From CAIWMF01 sp964402065 (GTDB lineage: Bacteria > Verrucomicrobiota > Verrucomicrobiia > Chthoniobacterales > UBA6821): DNA of 64,000 nt. A model generated the notes under the pieces. It made no database searches. It was not told the origin of the DNA and saw nothing but the letters and a program-made list of their open reading frames with translations. How positions within the stretch are numbered: position 1 is the stretch's first letter; the number at the start of each line of letters is the position of its first letter. Positions 1 through 8,796 of this stretch are shown piece after piece. The stretch covers positions 1-64,000 of the forward strand of contig CAYOAN010000006.1 in the NCBI GenBank assembly GCA_964402065.1, given 5' to 3'. Position numbers and translations under genes: made by a program.

Positions 1-341
<341 letters not shown>

Positions 342-735
342 AGTTTGCATTTCCTCGTGCTAAACGGGAAACTATTCGAGCCCTTTATTGAGTCACACTC
401 CCTAAGGAATGTGATCATGGTTCGCTTAAAATATTATTTTTAAAACTTAAATGTTTTCGACAGAAAACGCACAATTCAGTTTTTGCTGTTTTGTATTTAT
501 AAATTTGGCGTCTTAAAAATTTTGAAGTCGTTGCGGACTTTCAAAACTTTTAGACTAATTGATCCATCCAATTTTTATTTGTGCAAATTGGACTAGCGCT
601 ATCAAAGATCATTGCCGGTGTCTGCAACACTTTTCCAAACTCGATTTTTTGAATCGTGAAGGCGATATGTTTTTTTCGCAGACCGGTTAAAGAACAATTC
701 CGAATTAGCAACCGTGGTCGCCGTCGGGATTGAAG
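342..735 (-). other. rRNA operon leader region
   Basis: About 390 bases between the proposed rRNA promoter and the mature 16S 5' end. No convincing protein gene is present; the only short ORF here (550-747) has no ribosome-binding site. The stretch is AT-rich near the 16S end and should be transcribed as the removed precursor leader. I could not identify a clear boxA antiterminator element by eye. Confidence 0.6.
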
Positions 736-763
736 AGAATACAGCAAACGAGATAGGAGTCAA
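736..763 (-). promoter_or_regulatory. Putative rRNA operon promoter
   Basis: Minus strand reads TTGACT (758-763), a 16-base spacer, then TATTCT (736-741), close to the sigma70 consensus. Directly upstream (764-810) is an extremely A/T-rich tract of repeated A-runs resembling an UP element, as expected for a strong rRNA promoter. Transcription would start near 729, giving a leader of about 390 nt. Prediction by eye only. Confidence 0.65.
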
Positions 764-800
764 CGAAAAGTTTAATTTTTTTTAATTTTTTTTTAATTTT

Positions 801-1829
801 TTATTTTAAGTGCAAAAAATAAATCGCAAAAGCATCCATTAAAGAAAGGCTCATCCAGCCCGCAAGGCCCACAAAAAGGGCTTTTGAGCCTTGTTGTAAT
901 AAATATTTTAAGCGAACTTGAAGTCCGACCCCCGCCATGGCCATAGCCATTAAAAAAGTGGCAACAGCCAAAATAATTTGGTCCGATTTTACAATTAGAG
1001 GAATATTTCCATAGTGTTTTGCCACCGTGTGCATCACCCCAACGCTTAAAAAACCAAAGACAAACCAAATAGAATTTACCAGGGCATAGACCCTTTTTTG
1101 TCGCTCGCAGCCTTGCTCCGAGCCTTGTTTTGTTAAAAAAAACCCTAAGATTAGCATTGCAGGAGCAAGAAAAAGCACGCGAAGAAATTTTGTGGCAATT
1201 CCTGATTCCATTGAAGCTGGCACCATTGAAACAGCTGCGATTACTTGAGCTACTTCTTGCAAACTTGCCCCAGCAAAAACTCCAAATGAAAGCGGAGGCA
1301 CCTGGAAAAAATGGACCACTGCTGCCATGATAAGCAAACCAGCAGTGCCAATTAAACTTCCTAGCGGGATAGCAAGCGCCACTTCCTCTTTGCTCGCTTT
1401 CAGCACTGGCGCAATTGAAGCCACTGCCGAAGCCCCGCAAATTGAAGTATCTATAGCAAGAAGCAATGAAAGCGTTTTGGAAAGTCCTACTACTCGACCA
1501 AGCCAGGTTATAAAAAGTATCCCCACTAGCACCATACTTGCAGCAACTATCAATATTCGCGGCCCCACATGCACCAGTAAGTCAAAGTTACACTTGACCC
1601 CAATGAGCACCGTTCCAATTCGCAGCAGTTCTTTTGCAGAAAAATGAATCCCGGTTTCCTGTGGTTCTGGAATATGCAATCCCATCCGCATAACTATTCC
1701 CAATAATAGCGCTAGCGCTAACACCCCTATTTGATTGAATCCAGAAATCCGATTTAAGTTCATAGCAAGGACGGCAATGAAACAAGTCCAAGCAACACCT
1801 GAGCGAAAGTGAGGGCAATAAAAGTTCAT
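801..1829 (-). CDS. yeiH: YeiH/UPF0324-family inner membrane protein (putative anion exporter)
   Basis: 342-residue polytopic membrane protein of the YeiH/UPF0324 family, annotated in other bacteria as a putative sulfate exporter; the true substrate is not established. Family signatures are visible: LLRIGTVLIGVK near residue 68, the CGASAVASIAPVLKA block near 130 and GASLQEVAQVIAAVS near 187, with about ten hydrophobic segments. It is divergent from a LysR regulator (1915) across an 85-bp gap holding inverted repeats, the same arrangement as E. coli yeiE-yeiH, so control by that regulator is likely (inference). The gene reads towards the rRNA promoter; its stop lies only 38 bp from the -35 box. 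Start ATG at 1829. Confidence 0.9.
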   Translation of the reverse strand: MNFYCPHFRSGVAWTCFIAVLAMNLNRISGFNQIGVLALALLLGIVMRMGLHIPEPQETGIHFSAKELLRIGTVLIGVKCNFDLLVHVGPRILIVAASMVLVGILFITWLGRVVGLSKTLSLLLAIDTSICGASAVASIAPVLKASKEEVALAIPLGSLIGTAGLLIMAAVVHFFQVPPLSFGVFAGASLQEVAQVIAAVSMVPASMESGIATKFLRVLFLAPAMLILGFFLTKQGSEQGCERQKRVYALVNSIWFVFGFLSVGVMHTVAKHYGNIPLIVKSDQIILAVATFLMAMAMAGVGLQVRLKYLLQQGSKALFVGLAGWMSLSLMDAFAIYFLHLK

Positions 1830-1830
1830 G

Positions 1831-1889
1831 TCTTATGCTCTTCTATTTTCTATAAGCTGAATAATATTGTTTTCTTATATTCCATAAGA
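1831..1889. promoter_or_regulatory. Inverted repeats between yeiH and LysR gene, candidate LysR operator
   Basis: The 85-bp divergent spacer holds a perfect 17-bp dyad, TCTTAT-5-ATAAGA, at 1873-1889, and a second pair of the same half-sites, TCTTAT at 1831-1836 and ATAAG at 1852-1856. Repeated half-sites on one face of a divergent spacer are typical of LysR-type binding regions (family knowledge); binding here is inferred. Confidence 0.55.
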
Positions 1890-1914
1890 TTAAATTATAC
1901 CTCTTTATAACTTT

Positions 1915-2823
1915 ATGGATTATCGTCTTCGTGTTTTTGCTGAAGTTGCCTCTCAACAAAGCATCAGTGCTGCCGCGAAGATGCTACGCATTTCTCAACC
2001 AGCAGTTACACAACACGTCCATCTTTTGGAGGAGCATTTCAAAGTTTCTCTTTTCACTCGCTCGCGATATGGAGTCACTTTGACAGAGGCAGGCCTAGCA
2101 CTACTTTCGCATGCTCGCGAAATTGAAGCCCTCGAAGAAAAAATTGCCGAGAAACTCCATCAGCCGAAACAGCCCTTTCATGGGCGCTTACGACTTGGCA
2201 CAAGCAACACCATCACCCAATATTATCTTCCAAGAGTTCTTGCTGATTTTAAAAAACAACATTCTGCCGTTGTTATTGAAGTACTGGCTGGTAATAGCAC
2301 CTCCACAATTGGCTCACTCTTGGATCAGCGCATTGACATTGGTCTTATTGAAGGCCCATGCCGCCGTCGTGATTTACGAATACATCCTTTTTTTAAAGAT
2401 GAAATTGTTGTTATTGCCTCTTCAAAAAATCCACTTTCTAAAAAACGCTTTGTCACTCTCCGTGAGTTGACACGATCTCCTTTTGTTTTTCGCGAGCAAG
2501 GCTCAGGAACTCGTCAATATGTTGAAGAGCATCTTCAGCGAGCTAAAATTCCGATCAAACAGCTTCGTATCATTCAAGAGTTGCCAAGTACAGAAGCCAT
2601 TAAGCGCGTGGTTGCGCTTGATTTAGGCCTTGGATTTGTCTCTCGATTGAGCTTGTCGCAAGAAATTTCCAATGGAACATTAAGCGTTCTTAATATCCCT
2701 CGACTAAAAATTCATCGCCACTTCTCCACAATCCTATCATTAGGACCAGATCCTATCGGCTTACGTCAGGTTTTCTTAAAACAGCTGGAACATGCTTCTA
2801 AAACTTCTAAACTCTTGTCATGA
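1915..2823 (+). CDS. LysR-family transcriptional regulator (YeiE-like)
   Basis: 302 residues. An N-terminal winged helix-turn-helix (about residues 3-62) contains the LysR core SISAAAKMLRISQPAVTQHV followed by LFTRS and GVTLTEAG. A periplasmic-binding-like effector domain fills residues 90-295. It is divergent from yeiH, whose E. coli counterpart sits beside the LysR regulator YeiE, so it probably regulates yeiH and itself. Its stop overlaps the next start by four bases (ATGA at 2820-2823), so the menaquinone-type gene downstream is probably co-transcribed and translationally coupled. The effector is unknown. Confidence 0.9.
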   Translation: MDYRLRVFAEVASQQSISAAAKMLRISQPAVTQHVHLLEEHFKVSLFTRSRYGVTLTEAGLALLSHAREIEALEEKIAEKLHQPKQPFHGRLRLGTSNTITQYYLPRVLADFKKQHSAVVIEVLAGNSTSTIGSLLDQRIDIGLIEGPCRRRDLRIHPFFKDEIVVIASSKNPLSKKRFVTLRELTRSPFVFREQGSGTRQYVEEHLQRAKIPIKQLRIIQELPSTEAIKRVVALDLGLGFVSRLSLSQEISNGTLSVLNIPRLKIHRHFSTILSLGPDPIGLRQVFLKQLEHASKTSKLLS

Positions 2824-3698
2824 ACTCTAATTCTTCCACTCTCCTACTCGGCCACTCTCCAGATCCTGATGACGCATTTATGTTTTATGCGATGGCCGCA
2901 GAAAAAATTCCGCTTCATGGCTACCATTTCCAGCATATTCTACAAGATATTCAAACATTGAATGAACGGGCGTTACGCCAAGAACTTCATCTCTCCGCTG
3001 TGTCCATTCATGCTTATTCACACCTACTCGATCATTATGCGCTGCTTCCTTGTGGCGCAAGCATGGGAGATGGTTATGGCCCAATGTTTGTGACGAGCTC
3101 TAATCGTTCTGATTTGCCCGCTGAACACGCTTCGCTCGAAGAGAAAAAGACGTGGCTTCGCTCGCAACGCATTGCAGTACCTGGACTCATGACCAGCGCG
3201 TACTTGGCAGCCCAACTTTGCTTAGAAAACTTCAACTACACTGTTATTCCCTTTGATCAAATTTTTGATGCAATTCGAGAAGATAAGGCTGATGTTGGAT
3301 TGATCATTCATGAAGGCCAACTCACCTACTCCAACGAAGGTTTTACAAAAATTCTCGATCTAGGAGCTTGGTGGAAAGAAGAAACAGGCCTTCCCCTGCC
3401 ACTTGGAGGGAATGTCATCCGAAAAGATTTTTCTCTTGAGCAACGTCGTGAGATTAATGAAATCATGAAGGCCAGCATTCAGTACGGCCTCGACCATCGC
3501 CGCGCTGCCGTTGACCACAGCATGGCTCACGCACGAGGCATGGAAGTTCCACTTGCTGATAAATTCATCGGAATGTACGTCAATGACTACACTCTTGATT
3601 ACGGTCCAACAGGCCGTGCAGCGATTTTGGAATTTTTAGGGCGCGCCGCAGAAAAAGGCCTGGTACCCAAATTGGAACGATTAGAATTTGTTGAATAG
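2820..3698 (+). CDS. mqnD: MqnD-like 1,4-dihydroxy-6-naphthoate synthase (menaquinone, futalosine pathway)
   Basis: 292 residues with the MqnA/MqnD substrate-binding-protein-like fold. The N-terminal GHSPDPDDAFMFYAM resembles the MqnD signature (SP-x-P-[ND]-D-x-FxFYA), and the central HEGQLTYSNEGF and ETGLPLPLGGNVI segments match the MqnD family. In the futalosine route MqnD converts cyclic dehypoxanthinyl futalosine to 1,4-dihydroxy-6-naphthoate. No other mqn gene is in the window. Four-base start/stop overlap with the upstream LysR gene. MqnA assignment is less likely from the N-terminal motif. Confidence 0.8.
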   Translation: MNSNSSTLLLGHSPDPDDAFMFYAMAAEKIPLHGYHFQHILQDIQTLNERALRQELHLSAVSIHAYSHLLDHYALLPCGASMGDGYGPMFVTSSNRSDLPAEHASLEEKKTWLRSQRIAVPGLMTSAYLAAQLCLENFNYTVIPFDQIFDAIREDKADVGLIIHEGQLTYSNEGFTKILDLGAWWKEETGLPLPLGGNVIRKDFSLEQRREINEIMKASIQYGLDHRRAAVDHSMAHARGMEVPLADKFIGMYVNDYTLDYGPTGRAAILEFLGRAAEKGLVPKLERLEFVE

Positions 3699-3707
3699 GA
3701 GAAGGTT

Positions 3708-4286
3708 TTATTCTTCTTTTGGCAGTTGCTTCTCAACAATTTCACACATCACGTGTAGCAAAAATTTTTGCGCTTCTTGAATGCGAGCTGTTGCTTTGCC
3801 AGGAACGATCATTTCAACATCGGCAATTCCTTTAGTAACGCCACCACTTTTTCCGAGAAGAGCAATTGTGTTAATGCCGCGCGCTTGAGCTTCTTTTAAG
3901 GCTTCCAGGACATTCCTGGAGTTGCCGCTAGTGGTGATTCCAATCAAAACATCTCCTTTTTTTCCAAATGCTGCCACCTGTCGTTTAAAAACATCATCAA
4001 AGTGATAATCATTGCCAATGGCTGTCATCAAACCTCCATCAATCGTGAAAGCCATCGCTGGATAAGGACGCCTGTCATCACAAAAGCGACAGGTGAACTC
4101 AGTCGCAATGTGTGCGCTATCACTGGCACTCCCGCCATTACCGCAAAGCATTAGTTTATTTCCAGAAAGAAGCGCCTTTAGCACCATCGCTGCAGCCTCT
4201 TCCAATGAGGCTTGAAGACTCAGGAGACTTTGAAAAACTTCGATAGCATCGTGTAATGATGATTCAAAATGAGATAAAGCATTCAT
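3708..4286 (-). CDS. gmhA: Phosphoheptose isomerase (sedoheptulose 7-phosphate isomerase)
   Basis: 192 residues, the usual GmhA length. The SIS domain carries the CGNGGSASDSAHIATEF motif (about residues 48-65), GITTSGNSRNVLEAL (about 115-129) and the C-terminal QEAQKFLLHVMCEIVE helix with the active-site His. It makes D-glycero-D-manno-heptose 7-phosphate, the first step to the ADP-heptose of the LPS inner core. It converges on the mqnD-like gene with only nine bases between stops. It is divergent from proS. Confidence 0.93.
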   Translation of the reverse strand: MNALSHFESSLHDAIEVFQSLLSLQASLEEAAAMVLKALLSGNKLMLCGNGGSASDSAHIATEFTCRFCDDRRPYPAMAFTIDGGLMTAIGNDYHFDDVFKRQVAAFGKKGDVLIGITTSGNSRNVLEALKEAQARGINTIALLGKSGGVTKGIADVEMIVPGKATARIQEAQKFLLHVMCEIVEKQLPKEE

Positions 4287-4343
4287 GTTTTTTTATTTTT
4301 CCTTTGCGCTCGTTGCATTCTTTGCGGTTAATTATCTTTTTTT

Positions 4344-5858
4344 ATGAGTAACAAAACAGCAATTTCCCCTTGTCGTCACGAAGATTTTCCAGAATGGTAC
4401 CAACAACTTGTCCGCGTCGCCGAGATGGCTGAAAATTCTGAAGTTCGTGGGTGCATGGTGATCAAGCCTTGGGGATACGCTCTCTGGGAGCGGATGCAAG
4501 GCCTGTTGGATGGCATGTTCAAAGCCACAGGGCATCGCAATGCTTATTTTCCTCTTTTTATTCCGCTGAGCCATTTGCAAAAAGAAGCCGAGCATGTTGA
4601 AGGCTTCGCTAAAGAATGCGCCGTTGTTACCCATCATCGCCTTGAAATGCAAGATGGGAAGCTCATTCCAGCAGGAAAACTGACCGAGCCGCTAGTTGTG
4701 CGTCCAACCTCGGAAACAATCATCGGTTCTGTTTATGCAAAATGGGTGAAATCTTATCGTGACCTGCCGATCCTTCTTAATCAATGGGCCAACGTTGTTC
4801 GCTGGGAAATGAGACCCCGTCTCTTTTTGAGAACAGCTGAGTTTTTGTGGCAAGAAGGTCATACGGCACACGAAACAGAAGCGGAGGCACTTGAAGAGAC
4901 AGAAAAAATGCTCCGTGTTTACGAAACATTCATGCAAGAATATCTTGCCGTACCTGTAGTTTGCGGCGAAAAAACAGCAAGCGAGCGCTTTCCTGGTGCC
5001 GTTAAAACATTTTGCCTCGAAGCGATGGTGCAAGATCGGAAGGCCATTCAAGCAGGCACTTCTCATTTCTTGGGACAAAATTTTGCAAAAGCTTCCGGCA
5101 TTGAATTTCAATCACGCGACGGCAAGCTCGAGCATGCTTGGACGACCAGTTGGGGTGTAAGCACGCGTATGGTCGGGATGCTTCTCATGACTCATGGTGA
5201 CGACGATGGAGCCATCATTCCACCACGAGTTGCAGCAAGCCAAGTCGTCATTATTCCATTTATTCCAAAGGAAGAACATCGCTCTACTATTTTACAAAAG
5301 GCTGAAGAAGTCGCTGAACAGCTGCGCACTACCTTGTATGCAGGTGAGCCGATTCGTGTTGAGATTGACGCTCGCGATGTCAATGGCAGCACAAAAAACT
5401 GGGATTGGATCAAACGCGGAGCCCCATTGCGCCTTGAGATTGGCCCTCGCGACCTAGAAGCAGGAACTGTTGCTCTCGCGCGTCGCGATCGCGGACCAAA
5501 GGAAAAAGAATCATTGCCATTGGATTTGTTAGCAAAACATGTTCCAGAAATTTTAACTGACATCCAACAAACTCTTTTTGATCGTGCCCTTGCTTTTCAA
5601 AAAGAACACACCAAAAAAATCGACACGAAGGAAGAATTCTATCAATTTTTCACACCAAAAAATCAGGATAAGCCTGAAATCCATGCGGGATTTGCACTCA
5701 CTCACTGGAACGGTTGTCCTGAAATCGAAGCGAAAATCAAAGAAGATCTCAAGGTCACCATCCGCTGCATTCCATTTGATGAAACTCCAGAGGCTGGCCT
5801 CTGCCCTTTTAGTGGAGAGCCGAGCCGCCAGCGCGTAGTATTTGGAAAATCGTATTAA
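4344..5858 (+). CDS. proS: Prolyl-tRNA synthetase, archaeal/eukaryotic type (ProS type 3)
   Basis: 504 residues, the short architecture without the bacterial editing insertion. Class II motifs are visible: RPTSETIIGSVYAKW, RWEMRPRLFLRTAEFLWQEGHTAH, and a motif-3-like TSWGVSTRMVGMLLMTHGDD. An anticodon-binding domain and a C-terminal zinc-binding-like region follow (HWNGCPEIE, GLCPFSGEP), ending in the typical aromatic KSY. It charges tRNA-Pro. Type 3 ProRS occurs in scattered bacterial phyla, so this is a lineage trait rather than proof of recent transfer. Start ATG at 4344. Confidence 0.95.
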   Translation: MSNKTAISPCRHEDFPEWYQQLVRVAEMAENSEVRGCMVIKPWGYALWERMQGLLDGMFKATGHRNAYFPLFIPLSHLQKEAEHVEGFAKECAVVTHHRLEMQDGKLIPAGKLTEPLVVRPTSETIIGSVYAKWVKSYRDLPILLNQWANVVRWEMRPRLFLRTAEFLWQEGHTAHETEAEALEETEKMLRVYETFMQEYLAVPVVCGEKTASERFPGAVKTFCLEAMVQDRKAIQAGTSHFLGQNFAKASGIEFQSRDGKLEHAWTTSWGVSTRMVGMLLMTHGDDDGAIIPPRVAASQVVIIPFIPKEEHRSTILQKAEEVAEQLRTTLYAGEPIRVEIDARDVNGSTKNWDWIKRGAPLRLEIGPRDLEAGTVALARRDRGPKEKESLPLDLLAKHVPEILTDIQQTLFDRALAFQKEHTKKIDTKEEFYQFFTPKNQDKPEIHAGFALTHWNGCPEIEAKIKEDLKVTIRCIPFDETPEAGLCPFSGEPSRQRVVFGKSY

Positions 5859-5885
5859 GGTGTTAACAAGCCAATGCTACGAAGC

Positions 5886-6025
5886 TAGAGCGTTTTTAAA
5901 AATTCTATAGCCGCGTATTGCGGCGTCACTCCGGTGCTTGAAGCCTCGAGTATGAGATGTAAACTGCGTTGCTGCGTTTCTCATGCTCGGCACTACATCG
6001 GCATCATGTTTTTTAAAATGCTCTA
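5886..6025. mobile_element. MITE-like repeat family A, copy 1 (140 bp)
   Basis: Begins TAGAGCGTTTTTAAAA and ends TTTTAAAATGCTCTA, a near-perfect ~16-bp terminal inverted repeat. The interior shares blocks such as CTATAGCCGCGTATTG and GCCTCGAGTATGAGAT with copies at 38959-39099 (same orientation), 41236-41371 and 48419-48560 (opposite orientation). No ORF inside. Outer TA bases could be part of a TA target duplication. Size, ends and lack of coding capacity fit a non-autonomous transposable element. A directly abutting 50-bp segment (6026-6075) is shared only with copy 2. Confidence 0.8.
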
Positions 6026-6075
6026 AATATCATAGACTGGCACCAAAATACGCAATATCAGGGACTGACCCCTAT
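6026..6075. repeat. 50-bp repeat with AGGGACTGACCCC core
   Basis: Identical over 50 bases to 39100-39149, in both places directly following a family A element. Its end, AGGGACTGACCCCTAT, reversed ATAGGGGTCAGTCCCT, resembles motifs near REP-associated tyrosine transposases in other genomes (from memory, unverified). It lies over the 3' end of the minus-strand coding region 6058-8391 and supplies that gene's last codons (IGVSP) and stop. Confidence 0.85.
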
Positions 6076-8391
6076 CTTATCACTAGCCGTTTTAATGTGT
6101 TCGTTTCTGGCGTTAATATGGCTATCGAGAGCTTGTTGTGAGTCTTCAACGCTTTTAAAGAGCTCAAGACAGGACTCGAATGCAGGCTTATATTTTTGCA
6201 AGCGTTCCTGAAGTGCTGCCTTTTTAGTGTCTTCCAAGCTACCGTCTTGCCCCTGCTCAATCTTTTTCATTGTTTCTGCTGCGTTACTAAATTGTATTGC
6301 AGCTAGCTCGAAATATTTTACTTTATTATGCCGTGCTAATACTGGATTTCCAGTTCTTCTTAGGATCTGTTCCACAGCAGCTTGTTCTTGAGAAATCTGA
6401 TAAAGACGTTCTATGTTTGCTATCTGAGCCTCAAGACAAGGAACTAGTGATTGCTGAAGCGAACTCTTTATCTCCTTAGCTTTCTCTTTAGTTGTTTGAA
6501 TAACTGAGAAAATTTGCGACGCAATCTCTTTAATTCTAGAACTAGGAGGGTCTAAAGCTATTTGAGCAACTTTTTGTTCGCTCTCTGTTGCGAGCTTCTC
6601 TCTCTCTTGCAAAGCTTCTAAATGCATTTCTTGTCGTCTCTGCATTTCCTCAAAAAGCGAGGCTTTATTCTCAGGTGTGGCTAATTGAACTTGCTGATTG
6701 ACTTCTGCTATAGCCTGTTCTAACTCCATCACGTTGCGAGCATTTTGATGAAGTTCTGCTAAAAGTGACGCCCCTTGCAACTTCATCTTTGTCCTGCTCG
6801 AATAGTTGCCCCAATTTTTCAGCTGTTGTTTAAACTGAGAAACACTATCTGGGATCTTCTTTGTTACAGGCGAAACCCATTCTAATTCTGCGAATTCAAT
6901 AAACTTATTACACTGCTCTACCACAAGGCCAGCATCCGTCTCCGCTTTCTTCCAAGTAGCCAAAGCCTCCGGAGGATGCTCGCTTCTTTTTTGAGCTTGT
7001 TGATAAGACCTTTTAGCCTTTTGAATGGCCTGGTTTAGCTGCGTCTGCTTAGCTTCAATTTTTTGATGAACATATGCTTCTGGCGAGGGTTGTTTCTCCA
7101 CAGGTTTTTCTGCTGCACTTGAATTAAAATATGTTAGCCACTTTCCTCTCTTTGTTTCAGCCTTCTTAAGCTCCATCTCCAAATCGTGTTTAATGCTAGG
7201 CTCTACTTTTCTTTTATCGCCATCTTTTTCAGGAAACATCTTTTTTTGAACTTGCTCTAATAAGCCTATTCTTTCTTCCCACGCTCTTGCTGCCATATGA
7301 GCTTGATCAAAAAAATAAGTGCTATAATCCTCACGTTTCTGCATTCGCTCGTATGCTTGCCTTGCGCTTTTTTCAAAAGCATTGACGTTATTCTTATTTT
7401 TCCAAAGTTTAATTTTTTCTACTTGAGCTGTGTCGTCGATGCAACGGGCAAGGACCTCGTTATAAAAACGACTCCACTTGTCTTGTATTGCTTCATCAGA
7501 GGAGCCCCTTCTTTCTGCTATTTTGTCTAAAGACCGCTGATATGCTTTCTCAATTGCATCTGTAGTAACGGCTCTTGTTTCAAAATCTTCCTTACAAACA
7601 TCCGCCTCAATAATCGATTGCATGATCGCTTGATGGAGCGTGCTGAGGTCACTTTCTATTTCTAAGCGCTCGCTTTGATATTCCATGCTTTTCGAATATG
7701 TCTGAAACAATTCATCATCAGGATAAACTGATTCATTCGGATTAGAGGTCAAGTTAAGGTATCCATTTTGACAGGCCTCTTTAAATTCATTGGTTGCGTT
7801 CTCCCAAGCGACTTTCTCTTCTCGTGATTTTTTAATAAGCCCTGCTGTTTGAAAATGATTAGGAGCCCTCAACGCGGCAACAACAGAGGTTTTTTTAATA
7901 GCAGGAAGCGTTGTTAAAAAAAATTGGTATTGTAATTCTTCGGCTTCAGCTTCGGGTTCACTAGCAGCAGAAAGTCTTCGCTCCGTATGATTGCTGCTGT
8001 TGAGTGTAGGGTTTAATTTATCGACTAAAGACTTAACACTTTTCCAATCAGAATGATTCTCATCTCCTCGCTGATAGGCTTTGCGAAAAGCCTCTCCGAG
8101 CGCTGCTAATACTTGACTGCGATTGGACTCAAAGGCCTTTTCTTCATTCCCCTCATCGAGGTCAGAGCTTTGATTCTGATCATGTTCTGCCGGAAAAGAA
8201 GGTGTTCTGTCTACGCCTGGCTCTTGCAATAACTCGTCCCAATCAATCACTCGCTGCCCTTCCTCTCCTCTATCTTTATGCTTCGAGTATTCTCGTGGTT
8301 CAATACGTTTGTTAAATGGTCCGGCAATGGCATGATGGAAACTCGAGCTTAACATCAAAAAACAGGTTGCATAAAAAAAGGGGGACTTCAT
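6058..8391 (-). CDS. Large secreted coiled-coil protein of unknown function
   Basis: About 777 residues from the ATG at 8391 (a TTG at 8406 would add five). A signal peptide is clear: hydrophobic FFYATCFLMLSSSFHHAIAG with a probable cleavage after HAIA. The mature part is highly charged, rich in E, K, Q and A, and almost entirely predicted helical with many heptad-like stretches (for example around residues 480-760). No catalytic motif or membrane segment is recognisable. The last five residues and the stop come from a dispersed repeat (6026-6075), so the native C-terminus may have been replaced. Not recognised as a known family; could be a surface or periplasmic filament-like protein. Confidence 0.75.
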   Translation of the reverse strand: MKSPFFYATCFLMLSSSFHHAIAGPFNKRIEPREYSKHKDRGEEGQRVIDWDELLQEPGVDRTPSFPAEHDQNQSSDLDEGNEEKAFESNRSQVLAALGEAFRKAYQRGDENHSDWKSVKSLVDKLNPTLNSSNHTERRLSAASEPEAEAEELQYQFFLTTLPAIKKTSVVAALRAPNHFQTAGLIKKSREEKVAWENATNEFKEACQNGYLNLTSNPNESVYPDDELFQTYSKSMEYQSERLEIESDLSTLHQAIMQSIIEADVCKEDFETRAVTTDAIEKAYQRSLDKIAERRGSSDEAIQDKWSRFYNEVLARCIDDTAQVEKIKLWKNKNNVNAFEKSARQAYERMQKREDYSTYFFDQAHMAARAWEERIGLLEQVQKKMFPEKDGDKRKVEPSIKHDLEMELKKAETKRGKWLTYFNSSAAEKPVEKQPSPEAYVHQKIEAKQTQLNQAIQKAKRSYQQAQKRSEHPPEALATWKKAETDAGLVVEQCNKFIEFAELEWVSPVTKKIPDSVSQFKQQLKNWGNYSSRTKMKLQGASLLAELHQNARNVMELEQAIAEVNQQVQLATPENKASLFEEMQRRQEMHLEALQEREKLATESEQKVAQIALDPPSSRIKEIASQIFSVIQTTKEKAKEIKSSLQQSLVPCLEAQIANIERLYQISQEQAAVEQILRRTGNPVLARHNKVKYFELAAIQFSNAAETMKKIEQGQDGSLEDTKKAALQERLQKYKPAFESCLELFKSVEDSQQALDSHINARNEHIKTASDKIGVSP

Positions 8392-8658
8392 CTCTTTATT
8401 TTTCAAATTTTGTATCCTAAAAGGAGTATTTAATTGGTGAACGCAAATGAAAGTGTTTACCAGCTCTTTGCGTAAAGAGCCGAGACGTTATCACAATCAT
8501 GCAACATCACTTTCTTGCCATTTTTTTTCGCCTATAAAGCGGTCTATCTCCTTCAAAAAAAGCCTGCAAAGAGGCTAACAACTCCTAATAAAAGAGCGGA
8601 TGGAAATATCTTTATTTTCGGCAAGAAGGAAAGGATTGATGAAAGTATAATATTTTTT
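8392..8658. other. Intergenic region upstream of the coiled-coil gene
   Basis: Mostly AT-rich, with a small perfect stem-loop at 8463-8480 (GCTCTTT, loop GCGT, AAAGAGC). A 62-codon plus-strand ORF (8515-8703) is present but lacks a ribosome-binding site and runs through a terminator-like hairpin, so it is not called as a gene. Confidence 0.5.
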
Positions 8659-8688
8659 AAAAAAGGAAATCTTTTATTTCCGTTTTTT
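8659..8688 (+). terminator. Terminator-like hairpin
   Basis: A-run, GGAAAT (8665-8670), five-base loop, ATTTCC (8676-8681), then G and six T on the plus strand. The A-run in front makes it potentially bidirectional. Stem is AT-rich, so strength is doubtful. Confidence 0.5.
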
Positions 8689-8711
8689 GGATTAACACTC
8701 TGATATTGAAT

Positions 8712-8774
8712 AAAAAAAGCGAGCCACCGTTATTCAATCTGGAAAAACCAAAAACCAGATTGCGATGACTCGCT
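8712..8774 (-). terminator. Strong intrinsic terminator or attenuator hairpin
   Basis: Minus strand: AGCGAG (8769-8774) pairs with CTCGCT (8718-8723) and an inner perfect 8-bp stem CAATCTGG/CCAGATTG closes a 12-base loop; seven T follow directly (8712-8718). It lies immediately after the seven-codon ORF at 8773-8796, whose stop codon sits in the first stem arm, and about 320 bp upstream of the large secreted protein gene on the same strand. Confidence 0.75.
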
Positions 8775-8796
8775 AAAACAAATAGATGTCTTGCAT
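8773..8796 (-). CDS. Putative seven-residue leader peptide (MQDIYLF)
   Basis: ATG at 8796, seven codons, TAG at 8773-8775. A GAGGAG Shine-Dalgarno (minus strand, 8804-8809) lies seven bases before the ATG, one of few textbook ribosome sites in the window. The stop overlaps the first arm of the terminator hairpin 8712-8774, the layout of a translation-coupled attenuator. The codons show no run of one amino acid, so the signal sensed, if any, is unclear. Alternatively the whole is a ~120-nt small RNA. Confidence 0.4.
   Translation of the reverse strand: MQDIYLF

Noticed and set aside
793..1440. 215-codon cysteine/phenylalanine-rich minus-strand ORF
   Set aside because: Out-of-frame shadow of yeiH, biased composition.
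8515..8703. 62-codon plus-strand ORF
   Set aside because: No ribosome site, extremely AT-rich, and runs through a terminator-like hairpin.
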